A stretch of DNA of 64,000 bases from positions 22,523,408 through 22,587,407 of the forward strand of contig CM070632.1 of NCBI GenBank assembly GCA_036346255.1, given 5' to 3'. Each line of letters begins with the position of its first letter. The first letter of the stretch is position 1. Of this stretch, positions 10,630 to 22,580 are shown piece after piece. The position numbers were made by a program, and so were the translations under genes. The stretch comes from Ampelocalamus luodianensis. Taxonomy: Eukaryota; Streptophyta; Magnoliopsida; Poales; Poaceae. The notes beneath the pieces are model-generated. The model did no database searches. It saw only the letters and a list, made by a program, of their open reading frames with translations, and had not been told where the DNA came from.

Positions 10630-11037
10630 CATCCACAAACAGATGGACAAACTGAAAGGGTGAATCAAATTTAAGAAGACCTTCTCCGAGCATGTGTGCT
10701 GTCCTATAGCAAGAACTGAAAAAAGTGCTTACCATTTGCGGAGTTCTCCTACAACAATAGCTTCCAATCAAGCATAAAAATGTCACCCTTCGACGCATTG
10801 TATGGGAGAGCTTGTAGGACACCTTTGAATTGGTCTGAAGCCGGGGGGAGGCCATTTTATGGCCCAACCTTGGTAGAGGATGCGGAAGAACAAGTTCGTG
10901 TCATTCGCGAACGGCTTCGGACGGCTCAATCTCGTCAAAAGTCTTATGCCGACCGCCGTCGTCGTGAGTTGAGTTTTGAAGTGGACGATCATGTCTATCT
11001 TAAAGTTTCTCCAATGAAAGAAACACATCGTTTCTAA
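10630..11037 (+). pseudogene. pol: Integrase of element A, second part
   Basis: It resumes with HPQTDGQTERVNQ, whose Glu completes the DD35E triad of the core begun at 6845. Stops follow soon after (TAA in ...NQI-stop, and a TGA near 10718), then the frame is clear from 10780: MSPFDALYGRACRTPLNW and a basic C-terminal stretch. A TAA at 11035 separates it from the GPF/chromodomain part. In life the whole would be one polyprotein. Confidence 0.88.
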
Positions 11038-11405
11038 GTCAAAGGCAAATTGGCACCTCGCTACATCGGACCATTTCGAATTCTAGCCAAATTGGGATCG
11101 GTGGCGTATCAGTTGGAGTTGCCACCATCACTTTCAGATGTGCATGATGTGTTCCATGTTTCACAATTGAAGAAGTGTCTTCGCGTCCCAACCGAAGCAA
11201 CTGAGCTGAAAAAACTTGACTTGAAACCTGATCTTTCTTATCGGGAGCACCCGATTCGCATTCTTGAGGAAAAAGAGCGCAAGACGCGAAATCGCAATAT
11301 CAAGTTCGTCAAGGTTCAATGGAGCAATCACACTGAAGATGAAGCAACTTGGGAGCGTGAAGATCAACTACGAGCTGATTATCCAGATCTTTTTGTTTCC
11401 AATTG
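11038..11405 (+). pseudogene. pol: GPF motif and chromodomain at the Pol C-terminus
   Basis: RYIGPFRILAKLGSVAYQL is the GPY/F module, and DVFHVSQLKKC the usual following block. EHPIRILEEKERKTR..KFVKVQWSNH with EATWERED is a chromodomain, which in chromoviruses steers integration towards heterochromatin. The aromatic residues expected in a classic methyl-lysine cage are only partly present, as in the Tekay group. The frame is intact from 11050 to the TGA at 11404. Confidence 0.9.
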
Positions 11406-11498
11406 AAGTGTCCTCGAATCAAGAAAGGAAAGGTTAAACAAAGCAATAGAAAGGAAAATGTAGCAACCATTCCTTGTAACCCTACCAAGATATCTTGG

Positions 11499-11588
11499 TA
11501 CTATCTTTGAAGGAAATCAGGACAACCGGTACTATCTTTGAAGGAAATCAAGACAATGATACTATCTTTGAAGGAAATCAAGACAACG
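11499..11588 (+). repeat. Three-copy 30-bp tandem repeat after pol
   Basis: Three units share TACTATCTTTGAAGGAAATC and are spaced 31 and 30 bases, between the pol stop and the polypurine tract. They are non-coding. Confidence 0.85.
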
Positions 11589-11662
11589 GATGTGATGTCT
11601 TCTTGTAGAACCTTTCTATCCAACTTCCACCCTGTCACGATCTCGGGGTCAAGATCTTTTGT

Positions 11663-11675
11663 AAGGGGGGAGGTT
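11663..11675 (+). other. Polypurine tract of element A
   Basis: AAGGGGGGAGGTT lies directly before the LTR start TGTTACATCCCC. It primes plus-strand DNA synthesis. The minus-strand element at 23368 has the same arrangement. Confidence 0.9.
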
Positions 11676-12641
11676 TGTTACATCCCCAAATTAATAAAGA
11701 AGGTTTATTATGCATCTCATTAGCATGCATCATGTTTTGAAACAATTTTATTTTGTATTTCACTTGGAAAATCTCAAAACAAACATTAAACATACACTTT
11801 AAATTGAACTCCAAAAGAAAAAATAAAATAAATGCTACTAAAGTTCCTCTGGAAATAATTTATTCAAATACTATATTAATTATCATGAATTAATATAATT
11901 TTTTTAAATTTTTGGGACTGGTTTGAACCCTAAGAAAATTCAAACGCAATTTAAAGACCAACATTAAGTTTGAATTTAAATTATACACTTTATATCCTGA
12001 ACAGTAGGGTCAAATAATTTTTATGGGCACTAGGCCTATCAAGGAACCCCTGTGAATTATTTCACATTTTTAGAGAATTTATTTCTATTTTTAAGGTCCT
12101 GGTCAAAGTAGAGAAGATAAATTAAATCACAGTCAAAACCCTAGACCCAAACCGGTTGCACTGTTCCTTGGGCTCGAGTCTGACTCGGTGAATCGGCTTA
12201 GCCCAACTGCCTAAATGCACCTTCACATGCAGACCATCGGATCAAGGTTCAACGATCCAGATCTCATCACCCTTCGGCCGGTCCGAGATCCCCGCTAATC
12301 TCATCCGTCCATTCGCAATCTAATGGTCCCGATTGAAACACTCTATCGCACTGAGCCACACCTCCTTGTACCTCTGACCAGCGGGCCCCACCGCGCCTGT
12401 GCTTCTTCAACCTCAGGCAGGACTCGCGCTGCACGCGGACGCCGCGCTCTGCCGCGGGCTCCGTTAGCGCGGGCAACGCCGTGAGCCACCGCCCTCAGCG
12501 ACCACTCGCAGGCCTTCACCCTCTCACGCCGCTTCACTCTCTGTCCTCGCCCGAGGATATTACCCTCTCCTCGCACTCCTTTCCCCTCACTTCTCTTCCA
12601 TCTACCGAGGAGAGGGAAGCTCCCTTGAGCTCCATTCTCCG

Positions 12642-13192
12642 GTAAGCCTCGACCAGGTCATTCCTCTCGGCTCTACACTCAATGTCTTCTCCATTTTGGC
12701 TAACTTCAACTCATGCTTTGGCTTGTAGCTCCCGAACCACCACCAACGCTCTCGACGGACCCAGAGCGAGTATCGAAGGACTTTGTCCTGCCATTTTCAC
12801 CTCGGTGAGCCCTTTCCCATTTCTTTGCATGTGACTTCTTGTGCTAGGCTATAAGGAGTAAAACCCCTCACTCAATTTGTCGGATTGTTCACAGGATCGT
12901 TGGCATTTTGAAGTTTCCCTATTTTCGGCCGACAACACTATTCATCATCCATTTGTTGATTTGGTGAGCTTTTGTCCAATTCCTTCTGATGTAACCATCT
13001 ACTAGCTTCGCCCAACTTTAGACCACCTCCATTTTTCAGTCTTGTGGCCCAGGGAGTCCTCTCCTCGTGGAGCTTGCCACTTTCCTAACCATTGCCGGCG
13101 CTAGCTCCTACCCGAGCTCCCCCAGCCTCTCCATCCTTCTGGTAAGGTTCTCTGGACCTTGTAGATGATTTTGCACGCGCTATTTTGCTCAG
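12642..13192 (+). other. Run of candidate short GT-AG introns in LTR A
   Basis: Consensus-like donors and acceptors alternate: CTCCG|GTAAGCC at 12642 with CTTGTAG to 12728 (87 nt); ACCTCG|GTGAGC at 12805 with GTTCACAG to 12894 (90 nt); GATTTG|GTGAGC at 12964 with TTTTTCAG to 13039 (76 nt); CTTCTG|GTAAGG at 13142 with TTTGCTCAG to 13192 (51 nt). Segments between are GC- and C-rich, like exons; the introns are T-rich. Seen: the sites. Inferred: that they are spliced. Confidence 0.45.
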
Positions 13193-15717
13193 TGCGTCGC
13201 TGAGTTGCCTTAGTGTAACAGCCCTAACTTAGGGTTTGTATTTCAAATGTAAATTATGAGGAGAAATAAAAACTTTTGATGCCTCATGAAATCATTTGAG
13301 AGTTTCTACAATTTTCCCTAGCAATTTCCAATTTTTAGAATTTAATTCTTGTGATTGGAAATTGTTGTCAGCAAATTCTTAGCTTTCAAACTTGTGATCA
13401 TCCTCTGAAATTATTTTTCCTATCATCTTGATCATCCTATCTACCTCCCTGAATTATTTCACAATTTTTAGATTTTATTTGCTATTTCAAATGGCCAAGT
13501 CAAACTAGTTTGAAATCTGGTCAAACCTCTGAACAGCAGCTTGTGAATTTTCTTGGGAGAAATCTAATGCATGAAAACTCCTGGAAAAATTACACAAGGT
13601 TGTCCTCTGTTCCAGTAAGCTCCCATAAAAATTTCGGAATTTTTGGAGCTCTGGAACTACCTCTAAAAATTCCTTAAACCTTCTCTGTCTTTTTAATTCA
13701 AAGTTGGAACCATCGTTCCTCTGCTCGAACCGAGCCCGACTCAAGTCCGACCGCGCCGCTCGGCTCGATCGAGTCAACTAGCTGTACCGTCCAATCCTGA
13801 CCGTCCGATGCAGATCGAACGATCCACGTTCACGTATGCAAACGACCTGTCCGAATGCATACATCAATCTCGACCATCCATCTCTGATCCAACGGTCAGC
13901 ACATTCTTGATCGAGTCCGACCCGCTCGTCGCGCCGCACCAGTCTCTGGCTCGCACCGCTTTGCTTCTTTCGCTGACGAGTGGACCCCACCTGTCAACAT
14001 CGCCCTCGTCTTCTCCGCGTCTCACCGGAGCTCGCTGGCGATCGCATGTGCGCCACGTACCTCGTCGCTGCCACCTTTATGCCCTCGTGTCCGGCTGGGA
14101 GGCATCGCCGCGACTTCATAAAGCCCCTGAGCTCACCCATTTCTTCTCCTTTGCGTTCTCGTGCTATCTCCGCCCGATTTCTTGTTTCGGCCGGAGAGGG
14201 AAACGAAGGCAGCGCCGCCGCGTTGGAGTAGCCCTTGAGCCCACAACCTCACCATCGTGATCCACACTCGGTGCCGCGTCCATTTTGCCCATTCCGGATC
14301 CTTGGCGTCCAGTGTATCGCCAGGAGCAAGTTCATCGTCTCCGCCTCCGGCGCTCTCGGCTCCGCGAGCTCAATTGCATTCCGGTGAGTTTCTAGCTTCA
14401 TCACCTAGTCCCTTCGGATCGCACCACAGCGCTGAGTCTAACTGTGACCTTGTTTCGTTCTTTGATGCATCACCGAGGCGGTGCGACCCCTTCTTCTCCA
14501 AGTACGGTGATTCGCCGCGCGCTTTCCGCCACTTCCGTGCTCCATCGCCGCCTTGATCGTGGGCGAAACCTTCCCGAGTCAAGCGCGGTTAGTGCGCACC
14601 TTCCGGCTTCTCGGCTCGTAACATCTTCTTCGCGGAGGCCGCATCTTCTCCTCCGCTTCGCTTCGCCGCCGCATCCTTGAGGTCCCGGGTCACCGTCATC
14701 AAGTTTGCAAGGACGCGGTGAACCCGAAGGTACCACTCTCTCGCCCAGAAACCCTCTGGTTAGCTAGATCACCTGCGCGGCCGCGCCGCCGTCCCCGTGC
14801 GTGCCGGTGAGCCGCCGGTGGAGTTTAGTTATCGCTAAACTTTGTTTAGTTATGTCGCTGACTTGTGTGACCTCTTGGTTAATCGCGTTTAGGAAAGGAG
14901 TTGATCCAACCGTTCTGTTATAATATGTGTCGCTGCCATGTGGGTCCATGCTGTCAGTCTAGGATTGCGTAACTTTGATACTACGTTTTCTCTGCTGGGA
15001 AGCGTTTTTCTCTATGAGTATAGGTTAGGATTACATTTTGCTAAGCCGAAGACGATTCTCCGAATACGCCTTCGACGTCACATTCGCGCGAGTCTCTCCG
15101 ACAAGACTCGCCGTCCCTTTGTCGCTGACTAGGGCTAGCTCATTGTCGGTAGAAAAAGTATTAAATGCTTTAGAAATTCAAATGGTTTTCTGTTGCACTA
15201 TTAATTCATTTAAAACTTAGAAAATGCATATCTAATTCAATTTTTTTATCCAATTTGCGTGAAACCAGTGCTGATAATTTTCATTTTAAATGTATTATTT
15301 ACTAAAATTAGTTTCAATCTTTGTTTCTGTTAGTAAAAATCTGTTAAATGATTAAATGATGTATTATGCATTTTCCAAAATTAGAAAATTCATATCTTTT
15401 TCAATAATTGTCCAAATCCAGTAAATCCAATTCGGTATATTGTCGTTCTTAGTGTACTAATTATCAGGGTAAGTTATAGATATGTTTCTGTTCATGAAAA
15501 ATTGTTAAGCATTTAACTAGTGCTTTAATGTGTATGTTAGCTTAGGAAATTGCTAGAAAATTCATCACCTCTTCAAATAAATTATTCTCTGTTCCTAAAA
15601 ATATGATAGAGCATGCTTTGGCTGCTGTGTAAATATTGGTATGTTTTGTTGTTGTTGAATGTTTGAGTTTTGTCGGTGTTATTCGTTCTTATTCGCTGTT
15701 ATTTGTTCAAACGTTAG

Positions 15718-17051
15718 GCTTCGACATTTGCGGTAACCTTGAGAGTGATCCTCTGCAACAGATTGAGCATTCCGAGCAACAGCAGCCAGGCAAGCAGTTT
15801 GATCATGATTAATCCCAAGTATTTTAAAGTTTAATATTTTGTTTCAGCTGTATGTATGCATCGCTTAATTTGTGTTAAAATGGTTAGCTAAATCAGTAGA
15901 TGCATATCCTGTAGGCAAAATATTGATCTCTACTACCGAGCCTAGGTTACTTGTCGTGATTAGAGGTCATTGGATGATCTCTTGTCACTTAGTAGATCCG
16001 GTCAATCTGCTTAGACATGCTTAGTATCGGTAGAAATGGGCGGTTATCGACTTAGTCGGTAACCTTGGTCACACAAAATTACTATAACTTTATGGTTCAG
16101 CATTTTGCTATGTTACTTGTGAAAACTAAAAAAAAAATGAAAATACAATGATTTGGACTTGGGCACAACGGTATGTTGGTGTGATCTGTTGGGTGTGACT
16201 GGAATGGTGCCCGAGTCAATTAAGGACCGAACATCTTGTGAGTGAATTTTTATCCAGGCATTTCGGCGTGCTAACCACACTAGAGGGTATGGGACCTCTC
16301 TTGACCTAGCACTTTGGCGTGTATTGGCTCCGGGTCGCAGGAGGTCGCAGGAGGGATGGTGTTGGGAGCATGGTAGTTGCCCGAAAAGCTTTACCCCGCA
16401 AAGGTAGTTGTCTTTTCGGCTTTACCATGTAAGCGTATGGATTTCTATCCATACGAGCGGCTCGTAGTTAATACACAATATTGGAAAAAGTCTCGTAGGA
16501 CTTAGCTGTGCCGGCATACCTTCGGTAGTGTGCTTTGGCTTAAAGGCGGTCTGAAGTGTGGGTACAGTGGTACACCCCTGCAGGGTTAAAACTATTCGAA
16601 TAGCCTCGTCCTAGGTGATGGACACGCTTGGGTAAGCTTTTCAAGAGTTAGACTACAACCTTTCAAATTAAAACTTGACGGGTGGTACGAATCTGGGGAT
16701 TCGTGCTATGTTGGGGTGACTATTGGGATAGTCACTTCTAGGTGGTTACTTGTATTTATCTTTATTTCGCAGTTATTTCAACAGTAAAAATGAATTGCAA
16801 ATTTGCCTTTAAACTGTATTACATTATTGCAAATAAATTTGGCTTTACGCAAATGAAGCATATGGCCTCCACCAAATAAGCCTGCATGTAGCATATGAAC
16901 AGGTCTGCTAGTTCACACGTCAGTCTTGCGGGTACAAAGACAATCTTTGTACTCAGGTGCTTTGCTTAATGTTTTTGTTGCAGAGGAAGAAGGTGAGCCC
17001 CAAGGGCCTCACTTCTGTGAGTTGTGCTGCCGCTTCGTGTTGGACGACTAG
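15718..17051 (+). other. Candidate spliced acidic-peptide exon pair in the solo LTR
   Basis: Exon a 15718-15789 (after ACGTTAG, ending CAGCCAG before GCAAGC) is 72 bases with phase 2 + 23 codons + 1, fully open. Exon b 16984-17051 follows TTTGTTGCAG and begins with two bases, so the frame is kept; it reads EEEGEPQGPHFCELCC and stops at TAG 17049-17051. The intron is 1194 bases. Confidence 0.5.
16570..16625 (+). promoter_or_regulatory. LTR triple-palindrome module, copy 3
   Basis: CCCTGCAGGG, then CTATTCGAATAG at 16592-16603, then GTCCTAGGTGATGGAC. Here the third dyad has a CTAGG core instead of CACGG. Confidence 0.6.
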
Positions 17052-18528
17052 GCTTGGCGGTCCGGTCAGATGCCTTGTGGGTTGAAGGCACACTGACTGG
17101 CTTTATTTATAGCCATCTTATGGCACTTTTGCTTCCGCTGTCTTCTTTCTGTTATTTATGTATCTTGTGGCCTGTCGGCCTTTGTCTGTAATAACTCTAC
17201 TATTTGTTTATCTTCCGTTTGGTAGTGTGATGTTTGGACTCTATGTTCGGAATAGCGTTGATGCATACTTTTGTGGGAGGTGTGTATACTGCTTCTGGGA
17301 AGTATACATATCTCGAGGTTTCGGTTTATTTGATTTGTAATGCTAGGACCAGGTGGTTGGTTAAGCATTACAAGCCAAATAAATTGGGGTCCTCACACTT
17401 AGCCTCTTGTGCCGTAGGGGTGCCGCCGCTCGTCGCCGGCTAGCCGTCGTTATAGGATACCTCTGCTGCCGCCGCCATGACCTGGAGGTTTGCAAAGCTT
17501 CGACGGACCCATTCATGACCTTGGGCGACACTGCCATGGCTGGGAACTCCGGCGAGGCTCGGGGCAAACCCGAGCTCAGCTGAGCTCTGTTGTCGAAAAT
17601 CCCGACCGCACAGTAGCACATTAATCTGAGTTAAACGCGATGATTAGAAATTAATGATGCGAATCTTTGTCGGAAGTCAGGTTTAACTGAGTAATGATTG
17701 GCGTGGTTCCTATGACGTGTGGGACCCTGTGAACAGAAACCTAGGCATTTAATTAGACCGAGTTGTGCTAGAGTCATTGACATGTGGGCCTAGTCCCCTT
17801 AAGTGGGCTGTGCACTTTTACCGTGAACCAGGTTCATAGGACCGGGTCCATGACACGTAGGGCCCACTCGTCGGTTAGAAATTAATTCAGAATTTAAATG
17901 GAAATGACACTATTTAGATGACCCCACTTGTCATAGGCTATGGCTAGGTTCGACCCGGTAGAAAAAGTAATAAATACTTTATGAAATTCGAAATCTATTA
18001 ATTTACACACTGAAAATTGGTATTAACTTTTAAAATTCATAGCAAATTCATTTTAACTCCAAAAACAATGAACCCACTTCTGAAAATTTTCATTTTTGAT
18101 GAACTATATGTTAAAATTGGTTTCAAACATGTCTCTGTAATAGGGAGCATTGTTTTGGAAAATGAGCTACTAACACTATTATTTTTACAAAAAAAATGAT
18201 GATAATTTAGAAATTCATAACTAAATCATGAAAACTCCAATTGAGGCAAACTCAACTCTGTTGAACTTGTAATAATATTGCCTATTTATCCATGTAATCC
18301 ATATACTCACTACTGTTCTACAAATTCTGGCCAAATAATTAAATTACTTAATCATGGGTATATTGAAATCTGAAATTCAAACCACCACAACTTTCATGTA
18401 CTAAATCAAAATAGAATAATTCTTTAACCTAAAATCATGACTTAGCTAATGTAGAGAAATCATGCATTTTTGAGCATTTTGAATTTTGAGGTATTTCTCG
18501 ATGTTTATTCGATATTGTATTTATCTAG

Positions 18529-19862
18529 ATTCCAAGCCTATCGTTATTGACACATACGCTACTGAGGGAGAGCAATTAGCCTACCAGCAAGGCAAGCATC
18601 CTTTGAACTTTCTTTTTGCATCATATTTGATCCCAGTTTTGTTAGGATAGATGCAATGATAATTGCTTGCATGCTACTTTGATATGGTCGATATTTTTGT
18701 GATGTGTAGTTTAGTTATGTCCTAATTCATTGAGGTTATCCTTGAATTATTCCAGCACCACATGCTTAAGATAGGATGTGTGAATTTATATTATTCAGGT
18801 TTGCTTAGCCATGCAAGTCTAGAATCGGTAGCAAATTGTCGGGAATAACCCGACAATTATGGGATAAACACAACTTTCATTATAAACTTTTGTTTCAGAT
18901 CTTCATATCTGTTTTGTGAGTTAAATTTTGTCATTTTAAATAAGCTTTTGGTCTGGACAAGTGTTGGTTACTGATGGTGCTTTGTGCATGAGCTTTGGGT
19001 AAGTGGTAAACTTGTATGGACAATTAAGGACCGAACTTTGGGTACCTGTTGTTGAAGCAACACTCGTGCTGTCACACGCGGTATATGGGTGCCGTATGGT
19101 TAAGTAGGGGGAGGGTTCTGTTGCGTTGAGTCCCACGGTGGTGAAATTGTAAGGGCATGGGACCGTGAAACCCTATGTTCCTTTTGGGTCGATAGGGCAT
19201 AGAGACCGTAACGTCTTATGTTCCTAGGAGCCTTGGGTTGGGAGACTTAGCCCAATGGGATTTTCTTGCTAAAAACAACCATATCTTGATTTACCCGGCC
19301 GGCATACTATAGGAAGTATGCTATATTCGGAGGCATCTGGAGGCTAACGGGCTAATCAAGTCACGTGGGTAAAGTAGTACACCCCTGCAGGGTATAATCT
19401 ATTCGAATAGCCGTGTCCACGGTTATGGACGACCGCTTGAAATTTGTGGCTGCTTATTGTTAGATTTGGAAATTAAAATTGTGGGTGAACTTCGTAACTA
19501 TCATGAATGGGATGTTCATGCTTGTCGTTGTATCAATGTGGGTAGCCACTTTGCTGTTTGTATGCTTTATTTGTTACTCAGTTCATTACTTATTCACATG
19601 CTTTACTTCTACTTCAAATCTGATTTTAAAATGACACTTGAGAAACTAGTATGTGTAGGTTGTACATTGTTGCGTATCTTTCGCGAAACTAAACCAATAT
19701 GAGCCCTTCCTTTGAATGACCTTATCCATGACTATTTTTATTTGTGTAAGACTTGCAAGTACTCTTTGGTACTCAGCCTGATGTTTGCTGGATTTTACAG
19801 GTGAGGAAGATATCGAGACCGATGAGCTTGTTGGTGTCGATTTAGGCGACACCGATGAGTAG
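18529..19862 (+). other. Candidate spliced acidic-peptide exon pair in LTR A (3' copy)
   Basis: Exon a 18529-18591, GCAAGC donor at 18592, acceptor GATTTTACAG to 19800, exon b 19801-19862 ending in TAG. Layout and phase match the 5' LTR copy; one codon changes GAG to AAG. The 1209-base intron holds the palindrome module. Confidence 0.5.
19376..19432 (+). promoter_or_regulatory. LTR triple-palindrome module, copy 4
   Basis: CCCTGCAGGG, CTATTCGAATAG at 19399-19410 and GTCCACGGTTATGGAC. The third dyad is better paired here than in the 5' LTR, which has GTCTAC. Confidence 0.6.
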
Positions 19863-20352
19863 TATGATATCTTTTAACTCCTAGTCGGTTGCCGATGGGT
19901 TATGGGGCATACCACTGCTGGCATTTTGGTTTATTTACTTGCTTCCGCTATGAACTTGTTTAATTTGGTCGGTCGGCCACTTGTGTTAGTTGTAACCTTG
20001 GAACTATGATGTATGACTTTGTACTATTTATGTATGTGCCTTGTATGGATGTGATCGACGTTGTATGAGAGTATGAATATGTTGGTCGCTGATCTTGGGA
20101 GCCAACATAAGTCTTGCTCGCTGTTCATGGCTTCCTATTTAACTCGCTAAGTGTAGTGCTTGACTTGTGGAGAATCGACAATCATGTAGTGCTCGCAGAG
20201 GAGCGGCGGGCATGATCGTCGGGGCTCTAGATTTTAGTTAAGCCTCTCATTTAGACTGAGATAAGTTGGAATCCATCTACTGAAGGTCCAGAGTTATGTC
20301 CTTAAGACCATGCTTAGTCTCGGTCTTATGGAGATAACCTGAGTTCCCCACA

Positions 20353-21340
20353 TGTACACTATTCTGGTGCACCAGGTGATGCACCCGAAGATACTTGTTT
20401 TGTTGGCCCGATCTTTCGATGAGAACGATAGGTTCGGTAGGCGTCGTTCAACTCTGACGATTCTGGCTACGAACACGCAAGGCTCAAAACCACGCAATCG
20501 CTGAACTGATTGACAAGTCGTTATCAACTGTGCAGAAATACCCGGATGACCTAACCATGAAGGTCGATTTCTGCATTCACCGAAGAAGCACGCAAGAACA
20601 AGATAAAGTAATCTAAAATTGCAAATATGGATTGAAATATTGATAAGTTGGGATTCTGAAAGCTGTCTTGACAGGTGGTCATCTGACATAACTGAAGAAC
20701 ATAAGTTTGCACAATGGCTAAACCTTAACTCAACGAAATCCAAGAAAACTAGAGGGGTGCAGCCTCCTTATATAGGGGAGGGGATCCGCACATATCCAAG
20801 AGCTAAGGGTGTGGTACTATTTATGGATATTGTTCATGTGAACAGTATAGCTGTGAATAGTATGGCCCAATGAGGGTGGCCAAGGAGGTGGCCAGCCCAA
20901 ATAGGTTACAAGGCCCAATTTGACCCAAATAGGTGATGCAGCACCTTCTTTCGATGATTGTGGTGTGCACAGAGGGAATTTAGAGGTGAGGCTAGATCCG
21001 TTTGGAAGATAATGAGATAAGCTTTCAATCAAGTACTCGTGGATCTCAAACGGAGTTCGTATGCAAAAGTTATGCTTGTTTAAAGTCAGGGTTGTCTCTG
21101 GAGGCCGAACTGGATTCCAGAACGTGTCCAATTTGAACTCTTGCTTGGCTTGGACACAAAGTGATGTGGTGCTGCAAAAATATACATTTTCATCATTAGG
21201 TAGCATCATATAGTTCATATAATATAAAGATACTCCTAAAAACGAGCTCATCTGATAATTTAAGTGAAGTGTACGTGCTCTTATATTTGGAACAGTAAGT
21301 ATAGCAAATTTGATTGTATCTATAGGGGTCATGTCCTCAT
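20353..21340 (-). repeat. Unclassified LTR-like fragment, minus strand
   Basis: Lies between element A and the next plus LTR. On the minus strand a TATA-like CTATATAAGGAGGCTGC at about 20765-20781 is followed by a leader-like stretch with TCTTGTTCTTGCGTGC, resembling LTR and leader sequence of grass Ty3/gypsy Tat-lineage elements from memory of that style. No coding domain is seen. Boundaries are approximate, and the family is a guess. Confidence 0.35.
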
Positions 21341-22580
21341 CACCGGGTTCACCGTGAACCTTTGACCAATCGTGGGCGTGGTCCATTGACCATGGGCCCA
21401 CCTATCATAGACTCCGGGTTTTTTCGATTAAAAATAAATCGGCTGGAAAATCAAAATCCCGGGTGCTGACGTCATCAGTGCTCAGTATTTCGATTTTCCT
21501 TTACAAAAATAATTCCCTAAATTCAGAAAAACCCTAATTTATTATTTCATGTAATTTCAAACTTCTAAAGCTCATATCTTTTGCATCCGAACTCCTATTG
21601 AGTCCATTCAAATTTCTAAATTTGTTTAAATTCAAGATCTAGCTAGCCAAACCAAAATTATTTAATTTGGAGTTAATTTGAATCTTAATATGAATTTTAT
21701 TTGAATTTGGCTTATTTTCACGATTAGATTTCGACGACTTCGGAGAGTCAGATTTCAACGCCGTTTGAGGAGCACATAAGAGGATTGATATTGACTGTAT
21801 GATCATCGTGATTGTACACTTGGACTACAGGAGAAAGTACTTGTGAGTACTAGGTTACCTGTTAAGGAAAACAACATCACCTTTGCAGAGTGTAAAACTA
21901 TTCGAATAGCCGTGTCCATGGTTGTGGACATTCAGGACGAACCGCTCAAAGTTAGACTTTGATTTTGTTTTTAAAATATTTTATAAAACTGTTTATGACA
22001 TGGATGGGTGTCCATGAGAAAAGTTATGGTTGAAGCTCCGGGTTGATGCCCGTGTTTATGTTAGTGTTAGGTTGATGCCTACACTAACTTTATTATTTCA
22101 AAATCAATTTTAGATATTGTAAAACTTGAGCATTTGAACTTAGTATTGTATTTAAATGTCAAACATTGCTTTATGCAAATTGAACCAATAAGCCTTCCTT
22201 TGTTACATCCATATATGCATGTCATTCCGTTAATTAGCGGGTATAACTTGCAAGCACTGTAGTTGTGCTCATACTTGCTTTATGCAAATAAAATTTTAGA
22301 GAAGAAGGACTTTGCTACCAGTATGGATCTCGACGACAGGCCGCTTCCCCAGTCGATTGCCTATGGAAGATTGCTGGACTCTACTACTACTTCCTCGTCT
22401 TCCGCTGTGTTCTTTATTGCTAGCTTGTAAGCCTCTTTTGTAATAAACTCTGTTGATTATTAATAACGTTGTGATATGAATTTGTTACCATATTTGGTTA
22501 TTGTGTGAACTAGCTACTAATCATGGGACTAGTTCAGAAATGCACAGAGGATTTGGGAGAGTTACTCCTGGGTCCTGACA
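21341..22580 (+). repeat. Plus-strand LTR (family C), truncated at the left
   Basis: Ends GGGTCCTGACA at 22580. Its right 700 bases are the reverse complement of 25166-25631 plus 32093-32340, so it is the same family as element D's LTR but in opposite orientation. It contains CTATTCGAATAG at 21898-21909 and an exon-b-like end (about 22303-22350, reading EKKDFATSMDLDD). No TGTAACA start is found to the left, so the 5' part is lost. Confidence 0.7.
21890..21932 (+). promoter_or_regulatory. LTR triple-palindrome module, copy 5
   Basis: CTATTCGAATAG at 21898-21909 and GTCCATGGTTGTGGAC; the first dyad is damaged (TTTGCAGAG). Confidence 0.55.

Larger units (their letters stand above)
13214..17397 (+). 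mobile_element. Solo LTR inside the 3' LTR of element A (target duplication CTTAG)
   Basis: TGTAACAGCCC at the left and GGGTCCTCACA at the right are flanked by CTTAG at 13209-13213 and 17398-17402. Length is 4184 bp, with no internal coding domains. It is homologous along its length to the LTR ending at 39174 and to the solo LTR 48993-54095. The TGTAACA start, GC donor and palindrome module all read plus strand. Confidence 0.93.
1..20352 (+). mobile_element. Element A: Tekay-like Ty3/gypsy chromovirus, nested and inactive
   Basis: This is a plus-strand LTR retrotransposon. The LTR tail at 1-2563 is repeated nearly base for base at 17792-20352. A primer-binding site follows at 2568, a polypurine tract lies at 11663-11675, and the interior encodes zinc knuckles, protease, RT, RNase H, integrase and a chromodomain in gypsy order. 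The C-terminal chromodomain with a GPF motif upstream places it among chromoviruses, and the sequence style fits the Tekay/Del lineage. Two solo LTRs of other families are nested inside. The left end lies outside the window; the right end is CA at 20351-20352, so the expected 5-bp target duplication (TGTAC at 20353) cannot be checked. Frameshifts and stops in every domain make it non-functional. Confidence 0.9.
11676..20352 (+). repeat. 3' LTR of element A, interrupted by a solo LTR
   Basis: Starts TGTTACATCC after the polypurine tract and ends CCCCACA. Removing the insert and one target duplication leaves about 4488 bp, long for the superfamily. 17792-20352 pairs with 1-2563. The 5' half (12642-13192) contains a run of candidate short introns described as a finding. 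Confidence 0.92.
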
